DNA of 11,753 nt from Bacteroides sp. GTDB lineage: Bacteria > Bacteroidota > Bacteroidia > Bacteroidales > Bacteroidaceae. The translations under genes were made by a program, and so were the position numbers. Below the pieces are notes generated by a model. It saw nothing but the letters and a program-made list of their open reading frames with translations, was not told where the DNA came from and searched no databases. The DNA lies in contig JAUMWZ010000034.1 of NCBI GenBank assembly GCA_030529405.1, positions 1-11,753 of the forward strand, written 5' to 3'. Of the stretch, positions 5,982 through 11,753 are shown piece by piece; position 1 is the first letter of the stretch; each line of letters starts with the position of its first letter.

Positions 5982-8900
5982 CTAATATTTATTCGACTGT
6001 ATAACCTTTCTAAAGTAGTCTTCTTTGGCTCTTTTGGTTCGTTCTTTTTTATCCTTTACTCTAAAAGAGTATAATTCATTATGTATGGTGTTTAATAAGT
6101 CATATAATACTTCTTTCTTATATGGATCTACCTCATCATAACTTTTATATCCTCTGCCCCTAACTTCTTGTTTTATGAATTTGGTTTCTATATTCTTTAT
6201 AAGGTTATTGTATGCTTCTGATTTTTGTATCCCAAAGTGGCAGGCTGTATTTCTTGTGTCTTTTGAAATATAATTATCCAGTTCCTTTATATCATCATAT
6301 TCTATATTGTTCTTTTCTTTTGGTATTTTTATTTCATGCTTAGATATGAAGTATTTCTCTAAGTCCATATATACTATTAGAAATTTCCCAGATTCTGTTA
6401 CAACGTGGCGTTGTATCTTGTTAAAGTCTTCAAGAGAGATTTTTTTGCTTGTGATTATTTTTTCTCTAATCTCTTTGATGTTTTTGTCGTTATGTTCGTA
6501 TTTCAAATAAATTGGTATGTCTGACAAGAAACTGTCATTCTTCTTTTCTACTTTAGCTTTATGAGTGACTAATCCTACGTATTTCTCTATCTGATTGAAA
6601 GGCACTTCAATGTTGTAAATGAAATTACCGTTTTTGTCATTTATAGGGAATGGTGTATTTTGGTTTAGTATCTCCTTAACATTTATTCTGATGTTCTCTG
6701 TTATCTCTTGCTCTTTACCAAAGTATTGTAATGCAATTTCATAAAGTAAGCAATCTTCAAAGTGGAATTTCATAAGCTCCTTACACATCTTTCTTATTGA
6801 CTTGTCATTTGAAAAATCTTTATAATAATCGACTATTAGCTTATCTTTATTTTGGGTAACAGCAGGTAGAATTATCTTTTCTTTTCCTTCTTTTACCTCA
6901 GTCATTAGTCTGTTTTCTTTTCTCAGATAGCTGATGAAGTGTGACAGGTTGATGTAGAAAATCTTATCATTTACATCATCTTCTGTGTACTTTAGGTTAT
7001 GATACTTCTCTAGACTGTATTTATCTCCGTCTTGTATGCCATCTATATCTTTTTTTTCTAACTCTTCTATCCATTTCTCAAATATTCCTTTTGTCTTTTC
7101 ATAATACCATTCAAGGGTCTTACCTCCATCAAAAAGTATTTTGAATGTGTCGTTTTCAAAGAATCCTTTTTCTGACAACATTCCTCGTAGCAGTTCTTTA
7201 TAATATGGCACAGTGTCCATTGCAAACATATATCGGCAGAAGTCGTTGTACTCATCTCTTGTTATGTGTAGCGACTTATGATGGTATTTTTGCTCAGGTG
7301 CATTTTTCTTGTATATGTCTTTGAAGAACATCAACTGCCAAGCCTTACGTATAAAACTCAGTTTGAATTGCTTTCCTTTATTCTTCTTTATAAAGTTCTC
7401 GTATGCTTCTTCAGATGTGTTTCGTTTGTTATCTAATTGTTTATTGTATCTTTTTTCATTCTCTTTTGCCTTATCTAATATTTTGCGAAAAGCCTCCAAA
7501 GAAGTCTGTTGTTTTATCTCTGAGAACATTTGTTGTATGGCTCTGCTTGGAAGTAGCTTGCTTATCAAGCTAAAGTCTTTTTCGCCTTTTTCGTTTATCT
7601 TACTGATTATGCTGTTAAAGTCTTCTTTATAGTATCCGTGGAAATACCTAATAAAAAGTTCTTTTCCGCTTCTCGTTTTTTCCTTATTGAATAGATAGTC
7701 TTGCAGTAGGTAAACTATCAGAGAACGCTGTAATGATATTCTAAAACCTTTATCTTGACTTTTTCCATTATGTATGATTACTTGCACAGAATTATTCTCC
7801 ACCACAAACGGAGTGTCCCATTCAGGATAAGATGATTTATGCTTATCGTATGTGCGATACTCTGTCAGCTTTCCTCCGTGATACTTAAGTCCATCAATAT
7901 ATTTCTTCTTTTCAAAGTATTCTTCTTTTGTACCTTTCTCTTTAAGATATTCTAATTCTCTGTTTTGTTCGTCTAAATAATTGTTCTGCTCGTCATTGGT
8001 GTAAAACTGATACATCTTGAACTTTGCATCTTTTCCGAAGTAGTTCTCTTCGGCAAGAAAACGAATAGCAGTTTCTATAAATCTGTCTTGATTTCTACCG
8101 TATGAAGTGTAGAACAGTTTGCTTTTAAGTCTTTCTTTCAGTTTCTTTACTTTCTTGTTGGTGTTAAGTTCTTCTTCAAACTCCTTTTCTTTCCATTTAT
8201 TGAAACGTTTATCCTTAAAGTCTTTTAATGTATTATCGTTTTTATAGTAGGTGTTCACTACATATTTAAGGACATATTGCTTGAAAGTGTTGTCTTTATA
8301 TTCTTTTTCTTTTATAGAACTTGGGTCGTTTTGTATTATATCATACACTGCTCTCACCTCATCATTTTTTTCGATGATGTCTTTATAAATACGCTTTTTA
8401 GGCTTAACTTCCTTGTTTCTAAAGATGTGATTTACTGCATATTCCTTGAATTCATTATCTTCTTTCATTGTTGGGAATAGTCTGTCTATCTCCATTCTTT
8501 CTATATTCTCTTTTATTGATGTTGAGAAATTATCGTCTTTCTCATTATCTAAGTCAATATCTCTATTCCATATTGTTGGGTATTTATTTAGGTATTGAAT
8601 AATATCTCGGAAGTAGACAAGATGCTTTTCCTCACTGCTATAGTCCTGACTACTCAATTTTTTAGAGAAAAACGATATTATGTTTCTTTTACTACGCATG
8701 CTATCGTCGTCATTTCTCTTAAATCCTGAAATCTTAGATATTAGCATTTCTGCCTCGTCTTTATATAGGAACATTGCCATTAGGAACAACGAGCCAGTGA
8801 AAGAAATATATTCGCCTTTATCTATTGTCATTATCCCAGCTTCGTCTTCTTTTCCTCTAATCTTCCATTCAAAATCTTCCTCCACATTGAAGAAAAGAAT

Positions 8901-9599
8901 ATTTTCTATGCATTCTTCCGTGTTTAGATTGTCTGCTTCACCAATACTTTCTAACTCTTTCTTAAACTTTTCTTTTAAGAACTTATTATACTCTTCTTTA
9001 GTCTTGGTGTTGTCAATATATCTGATGTATTCTTCTTGTTGCTTAGTACTTAGTAAATCGGCAGAATAGTTTTTATTCTCTTTTATGCAGTTTTCAAGTG
9101 CTTTATTTTTTATGTATTCCCATCTTGTTTTTCCTTTACTGTCTTTTTGGTTTAAGAAAACTCCCATAGTAGCCATTCTGAAACTGTCTATCAAGAAAGG
9201 TTTTATCAGACTGTTTCCTTCGGTTAGCCTTACTTTCTGAAAGTCGTGAATATAGTGGTTGTTAAGGTTGCGTATATTGCCTAACCATGTGTTTAGCTTT
9301 TCATATAATGAAGTGTTATTTTTTTCATCACCAATAAAAGCTTCCTCTTGTAGTGCCTTGAAGTCTGTACTTATATATTTATCTTTCTCCTCAACATACT
9401 CTTTTCTAAAAAGAACGCTCTCTGGCAATGGGAGATTCTTGAATTTATGCCCTACTGCGAAGTGGTAAATTCTTTTTTCTTTATTCCTTAAACTTAGTTT
9501 TATGTACTCAAGATTTGTATTACTCTTTTCAGAAATAGAGGCTAAGCCTCCCTTGTTATCAAAAAACTTTTTGATGTTAGATGTAGCATGTGTTCCCAT
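5982..9599 (-). CDS. cas13b: Type VI-B CRISPR effector Cas13b, RNA-guided RNase
   Basis: Single-protein effector of a type VI-B CRISPR system. It processes crRNAs and, when the guide pairs with target RNA, cleaves target and bystander RNA with two HEPN domains. The 1205 aa contain both catalytic RxxxxH motifs at the two ends, as in Cas13b: RNLNNH with R110 and H115 near the N-terminus, and RNTACH with R1116 and H1121 near the C-terminus (H1121 is the codon at 6237-6239). Both fit the RNxxxH sub-pattern. The middle is rich in K and E, with no other recognisable enzyme motif. Length fits the family (about 1100-1230 aa). The ATG lies one base after the csx27 stop (TAATATG), so translation is probably coupled; no Shine-Dalgarno is visible. 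Array 1 follows on the same strand, and the repeats are of type VI-B form. Base composition is clearly more AT-rich than the parE region. No cas1 or cas2 lies nearby, as is usual for VI-B. Confidence 0.96.
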   Translation of the reverse strand: MGTHATSNIKKFFDNKGGLASISEKSNTNLEYIKLSLRNKEKRIYHFAVGHKFKNLPLPESVLFRKEYVEEKDKYISTDFKALQEEAFIGDEKNNTSLYEKLNTWLGNIRNLNNHYIHDFQKVRLTEGNSLIKPFLIDSFRMATMGVFLNQKDSKGKTRWEYIKNKALENCIKENKNYSADLLSTKQQEEYIRYIDNTKTKEEYNKFLKEKFKKELESIGEADNLNTEECIENILFFNVEEDFEWKIRGKEDEAGIMTIDKGEYISFTGSLFLMAMFLYKDEAEMLISKISGFKRNDDDSMRSKRNIISFFSKKLSSQDYSSEEKHLVYFRDIIQYLNKYPTIWNRDIDLDNEKDDNFSTSIKENIERMEIDRLFPTMKEDNEFKEYAVNHIFRNKEVKPKKRIYKDIIEKNDEVRAVYDIIQNDPSSIKEKEYKDNTFKQYVLKYVVNTYYKNDNTLKDFKDKRFNKWKEKEFEEELNTNKKVKKLKERLKSKLFYTSYGRNQDRFIETAIRFLAEENYFGKDAKFKMYQFYTNDEQNNYLDEQNRELEYLKEKGTKEEYFEKKKYIDGLKYHGGKLTEYRTYDKHKSSYPEWDTPFVVENNSVQVIIHNGKSQDKGFRISLQRSLIVYLLQDYLFNKEKTRSGKELFIRYFHGYYKEDFNSIISKINEKGEKDFSLISKLLPSRAIQQMFSEIKQQTSLEAFRKILDKAKENEKRYNKQLDNKRNTSEEAYENFIKKNKGKQFKLSFIRKAWQLMFFKDIYKKNAPEQKYHHKSLHITRDEYNDFCRYMFAMDTVPYYKELLRGMLSEKGFFENDTFKILFDGGKTLEWYYEKTKGIFEKWIEELEKKDIDGIQDGDKYSLEKYHNLKYTEDDVNDKIFYINLSHFISYLRKENRLMTEVKEGKEKIILPAVTQNKDKLIVDYYKDFSNDKSIRKMCKELMKFHFEDCLLYEIALQYFGKEQEITENIRINVKEILNQNTPFPINDKNGNFIYNIEVPFNQIEKYVGLVTHKAKVEKKNDSFLSDIPIYLKYEHNDKNIKEIREKIITSKKISLEDFNKIQRHVVTESGKFLIVYMDLEKYFISKHEIKIPKEKNNIEYDDIKELDNYISKDTRNTACHFGIQKSEAYNNLIKNIETKFIKQEVRGRGYKSYDEVDPYKKEVLYDLLNTIHNELYSFRVKDKKERTKRAKEDYFRKVIQSNKY

Positions 9600-9600
9600 A

Positions 9601-10215
9601 TTATAGTTGTTTTAAGATTATTAGTGTGATAAATTCTATAATGAAAAATCCAAAGCAACAGATTGCTCTTCTAAACAGTCTATACTTCCTTGATGCAGAT
9701 TTTGCAACTCCCATTATTTTGTCTATCCTTTGTCTATCAAAATCACTGAATTTATAGCCTTCTATGCCTTCAGATATAATTCTCATAATTATTTTATTTG
9801 ATGATGATTCTATATCTTCACATCTGAATAGGTAGTGTATCTCATACTTTTTTTTGTTGCCTGTATCTTTTTTGCTATATGAAAATTTCTTTATTTTTTG
9901 GTAATTCTTTTCTAAGATTGATAAAGTCCCTTTTTTATTTTTTCTTTTCTTTCTTTCACGTGGATAAATAGCAAATATGCTGATCGACATAGACGCTAAT
10001 AGTGTTATAGTGGTTATTGCAATAAGATATTTCATAAAAACGCAAGAGTGCTTGCCGATAAAGTGTTCAAAAATTACAGACACTAATACAAGACAAAGCG
10101 CAGTGAATGAAGCATGTTTTGCCTCAACAAGTAGTAGTGATTGATTTACATACTGTGTTAATTCATTTATGCGCTTATCTACTATCTCATTATTTATTTT
10201 AATTTCTTCTTTCAC
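9601..10215 (-). CDS. csx27: Type VI-B1 accessory membrane protein Csx27
   Basis: A 204-aa membrane protein directly upstream of cas13b. Three hydrophobic segments are visible: about residues 36-53, 61-83 and 184-202. The first two form an N-terminal hairpin ending in AIYPRERKKRK, then comes a soluble basic region of about 100 residues, then the C-terminal helix. There is no RxxxxH motif, which argues against Csx28, the HEPN-like accessory of VI-B2. In reported VI-B1 systems Csx27 dampens Cas13b interference. The layout and the motifs EAKHASFTAL, YPR and RKYRLFRRAI also resemble Pycsar-type transmembrane effectors (PycTM), a similarity I infer from memory of that family. The start codon is GTG (10213-10215); no in-frame ATG lies upstream before the promoter, and the next in-frame Met (M61) would remove the first helix. 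The gene ends 1 nt before cas13b. I call it Csx27 from size, topology and position, not from an alignment. Confidence 0.72.
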   Translation of the reverse strand: MKEEIKINNEIVDKRINELTQYVNQSLLLVEAKHASFTALCLVLVSVIFEHFIGKHSCVFMKYLIAITTITLLASMSISIFAIYPRERKKRKNKKGTLSILEKNYQKIKKFSYSKKDTGNKKKYEIHYLFRCEDIESSSNKIIMRIISEGIEGYKFSDFDRQRIDKIMGVAKSASRKYRLFRRAICCFGFFIIEFITLIILKQL

Positions 10216-10241
10216 AATTTCTTTTTGTTTGGTTTGTTTTG

Positions 10242-10273
10242 CAAATATATGTTTTTATATAACAAAAACACAA
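10242..10273 (-). promoter_or_regulatory. Promoter of the csx27-cas13b operon
   Basis: On the - strand, TATATTTG (10242-10249) is a perfect TAnnTTTG -7 box. A TTG (10271-10273) lies 21 nt upstream at the -33 position. Transcription would begin about 20 nt before the GTG of csx27. The 10-mer GCAAATATAT (10241-10250) is repeated exactly at 11699-11708 upstream of array 2, suggesting that operon and array have matched promoters. Confidence 0.65.
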
Positions 10274-10429
10274 TATATAGTTTCTTCTTTTACTGTTATT
10301 AGTGTATGCTTTCTTACTGTTTCCTTGTCTTTTGGTGTATAACTTCTGGGGAATTTTCTGTGATCTCTTTATTAGTCTTTTCTTTCTTTTGTTAATCAGT
10401 TAGTTACTTGCGATGATTTTCTTTGCTCG

Positions 10430-10513
10430 TTCAGTTAGGTAACTGAAGACTTTCAATTGCCTAACTGAAACCTTTCACTCGGGCGACTGAAGAGCTTCAC
10501 TCGCTGAATTGAA
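10430..10513. repeat. Four tandem palindromic 18-mers at exact 22-nt spacing
   Basis: Units begin at 10430, 10452, 10474 and 10496. The first, TTCAGTTAGGTAACTGAA, is a perfect 8+2+8 palindrome. The second and third (TTCAATTGCCTAACTGAA, TTCACTCGGGCGACTGAA) keep the TTCA...CTGAA frame with one or two arm mismatches. The fourth (TTCACTCGCTGAATTGAA) is looser. The period is not a multiple of three, so it is not a coding repeat. It lies 160-270 nt upstream of the csx27 promoter. The remainder of 10275-10629 holds no gene that I can support. Binding sites for a dimeric protein on one DNA face, or a short dispersed repeat, are the main options. Confidence 0.7.
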
Positions 10514-10635
10514 GAAAGTAAGTCTTTTCTGGGTTTCTTATTGCTTATGTTAGTAGTTTGACTTGCTATCTCTCTACTTGTTTATGATAAGCCTATCTTT
10601 TTCTTCTCTTATATTTTTCTGTTTAGGCAAAAAGT

Positions 10636-10667
10636 AAGGGGAGCAGGCTGTATAACCCGCTCCCCTT
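10636..10667 (-). terminator. Intrinsic terminator after the broken small membrane-protein gene
   Basis: AAGGGGAGC (10636-10644) pairs perfectly with GCTCCCCTT (10659-10667). On the - strand the stem is followed by ACTTTTTGCC; on the + strand there is no T-tract. It ends a leftward transcript whose only candidate gene is the pseudogene at 10717-11093, and it isolates the csx27 promoter from upstream transcription. Confidence 0.85.
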
Positions 10668-10716
10668 GATTATAATAGCTATCTCTGATAAAATGCTTTT
10701 TAGCTTAATTCTCTTT

Positions 10717-11093
10717 TTAATACTTAATTCTCTGTAGTGGTGTAATAAAACCAAAGGCTATTATTGTTAGAATTATAGCTCCTAATAAAATGAGACCTTT
10801 TTGTCTTTTATAGCTAATGGAAGTAATGCCTTTGACATTGTTTTAAGGAAACCTACTGATGAGGCGAGGTTCATTATGAATATGTCTTGATAATTACTTT
10901 CTGCAACAGCTAACTTGAATAACTCTCCAAGTATCACAAGTCCGATATATAGCGAGAGAAATAGTATGATGAAATTGGGGTCTACCGATGAGTTATTAGG
11001 CTTTTCTTAGTGGTTGCATTGTTGATTGTTTTCTCCGCCTTTTGTGTGGTTTGTTGTTTCTCCACATTGTTTGTTTCTTTCTAAGTTTCCCAT
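10717..11093 (-). pseudogene. Broken small two-helix membrane-protein gene between array 2 and csx27
   Basis: Reading leftward from ATG 11091-11093, the frame gives a 28-residue polar N-terminus (MGNLERNKQC...), then an in-frame TAA at 11007-11009. It continues in the same frame with PNFIILFLSLYIGLVILGEL, a transmembrane helix, and on to LPLAIKDK. There, at the T5 run 10798-10802 (A5 in the sense strand), restoring one base moves to the frame GLILLGAIILTIIAFGFI, a second helix, ending with TPLQRIKY and a TAA at 10717-10719. Without the shift the frame stops at 10782-10784. The repaired product would be about 125 aa. Two lesions plus a good terminator 50 nt downstream indicate a decayed real gene. 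No Shine-Dalgarno is seen, so the true start is uncertain. The helix-loop-helix layout recalls the intact 86-aa protein beside array 1, but I cannot show homology. Confidence 0.62.
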
Positions 11094-11283
11094 AAGTAAA
11101 TGGTTTTAAGTTTCTGTTATTTTGCTATTCCCGCTAATTTGATTCTATTTCATTTCTTCATCTTAGTAGTTAGCTATTTGTTGTTTTGTGCAAATACGGA
11201 TATAATGGTGCTTATTAGATTATGCAACAGTTATTGTATGTTTATTTTCTGCCTTAATTCTTATGCTATACGGTATGATGAAA

Positions 11284-11319
11284 AATCCCCTCAATAGAGT
11301 AATTTCTATTGAGGGGATT
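11284..11319. terminator. Bidirectional terminator downstream of CRISPR array 2
   Basis: AATCCCCTCAATAGA (11284-11298) and TCTATTGAGGGGATT (11305-11319) form a perfect 15-bp stem with a 6-nt loop. On the - strand the stem runs into TTTTTCATC; on the + strand it is followed by AACTTTTCTTCTT. It would end the array 2 precursor RNA about 140 nt after the last repeat. Its CCCC/GGGG core with AAT/ATT flanks resembles the array 1 hairpin. Confidence 0.88.
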
Positions 11320-11459
11320 AACTTTTCTTCTTAGCCTTCCCAATCTATTGGTGTCTAGATCTCTTCTCTGTCACTTTATCGCCTATTAAAGCCGTGTCTT
11401 TAGTCTTGATAGTTATTCCTACTGTTATTCTTCTCAAACTTTTATCACCTCTAATTTTT
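11320..11459. other. Non-coding tail of the array 2 transcript
   Basis: Between the last repeat of array 2 and its terminator I see no gene and no further in-register repeat. The fragment CTTCTCAAAC at 11430 resembles part of the CRISPR repeat but is out of register. Confidence 0.4.
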
Positions 11460-11627
11460 GTTGTTTTTACCCTTCAAACAAAGGGCACATACAACGGGCT
11501 GTGCAGGCTTCCAATTAGGGTTTGCTTTGTTTTTACCCTTCAAACAAAGGGCACATACAACGGTAATTTAATAGGTGTTGAGGTTATTTTTGTTGTTTTT
11601 ACCCTTCAAACAAAGGGCACATACAAC
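11460..11627 (-). CRISPR. CRISPR array 2, type VI-B: 3 repeats, 2 spacers, variant repeat
   Basis: Three 36-nt repeats at 11460-11495, 11526-11561 and 11592-11627 flank two 30-nt spacers (11496-11525, 11562-11591). On the + strand the repeat begins GTTGTTTTTACCCTTC and ends GGGCACATACAAC. It differs from the main array 1 repeat at five positions (13, 14, 20, 21 and 30). The middle repeat has T for the first G, losing one terminal base pair. As RNA on the - strand, UGCCCUU and AAGGGUA can form an unbroken 7-bp stem including one G-U pair, around the loop UGUUUG. Orientation is leftward by repeat form, by the promoter at 11700-11707 and by the terminator at 11284-11319. An open frame that reads through the repeats is an artefact. 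Confidence 0.96.
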
Positions 11628-11699
11628 ATGGTTGTTGTAAAGTCCTTTAGTTAAGGGTATTATTTCTTATTCTTAGTTGTATTCTTACACTATTGTCCG

Positions 11700-11707
11700 C
11701 AAATATA
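11700..11707 (-). promoter_or_regulatory. Promoter in the leader of CRISPR array 2
   Basis: On the - strand, TATATTTG is a perfect -7 box. It would start transcription about 65 nt before the first repeat of array 2 (11592-11627), a normal leader length. The surrounding 10-mer GCAAATATAT is identical to the one in the csx27-cas13b promoter. A clear -33 box is not seen. Confidence 0.55.
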
Positions 11708-11753
11708 TACGTTTTATTTCTATTTTATAAATTCTATCAGCTTTTTATATAGG

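Noticed and set aside
9601..10215. Accessory protein as Csx28 (VI-B2)
   Set aside because: No RxxxxH motif is present, and there are three hydrophobic segments with an N-terminal hairpin, which fits Csx27 better.
10346..10360. Partial match between an array 1 spacer (5738-5767) and the intergenic region upstream of csx27
   Set aside because: Only about 12-13 bases match with a gap, in AT-rich sequence; far too short for a self-target.
11100..11297. 65-codon hydrophobic + strand frame
   Set aside because: It overlaps the upstream region of the - strand pseudogene and runs into the terminator stem at 11284; hydrophobicity is expected from T-rich sequence. No start signal.
11420..11455. Possible degenerate fourth repeat of array 2 (CTTCTCAAAC followed by TATCAC)
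   Set aside because: It would lie only 4 nt from the repeat at 11460, out of the 66-nt register, and similarity outside the 10-mer is poor.
11394..11654. 86-codon + strand frame containing three FTLQTKGTYN repeats
   Set aside because: It is a read-through of array 2; the repeated peptide is the CRISPR repeat translated, since 66 nt is a multiple of three.

Overview
This AT-rich window comes from a member of the Bacteroidota, most likely the order Bacteroidales. Three things point there. The promoters that can be picked out carry the TAnnTTTG -7 box typical of that phylum. A topoisomerase IV subunit B gene runs directly into coaD. The accessory region is a type VI-B (Cas13b) CRISPR locus, and those are almost confined to this phylum. 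The genus cannot be settled by eye.

Positions 25-4653 (+ strand) are ordinary chromosomal genes: a CaCA-family Na+/Ca2+ antiporter, a Bacteroidetes-type GNAT-like protein, topoisomerase IV subunit B (parE) and phosphopantetheine adenylyltransferase (coaD). The last three are tightly packed; parE and coaD overlap by 4 nt. A small 22-nt-period repeat cluster separates the antiporter from the GNAT gene. From 4654 to 5197 there is no credible gene. That stretch is dominated by five units of an exact 65-nt-period tandem repeat. Part of each unit resembles the CRISPR repeat of this locus.

From 5198 to the window end everything functional lies on the - strand and forms the type VI-B locus. In transcription order (right to left) it holds: a promoter (11700-11707); CRISPR array 2 (3 repeats, 2 spacers); a strong hairpin terminator; a broken small membrane-protein gene (10717-11093); another terminator; a four-unit palindromic 22-nt repeat; a second promoter; the membrane accessory gene csx27; cas13b (1205 aa, both HEPN RxxxxH motifs intact); CRISPR array 1 (4 repeats, 3 spacers); a hairpin terminator; an intact 86-aa two-helix membrane-protein gene with a good Shine-Dalgarno; and a final bidirectional terminator. 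No cas1 or cas2 is present.

The expected working model is that both arrays are transcribed leftward and processed by Cas13b into spacer-5'/repeat-3' crRNAs. Target RNA binding would activate the two HEPN sites, and the membrane protein Csx27 would modulate the outcome. The most notable points are: (1) the layout array - terminator - small two-TM protein - terminator occurs twice, once intact and once decayed; (2) the two arrays carry diverged repeats; (3) the 65-nt tandem repeat looks like a CRISPR-derived or CRISPR-mimicking minisatellite; (4) Csx27 has the architecture of Pycsar-type transmembrane effectors.
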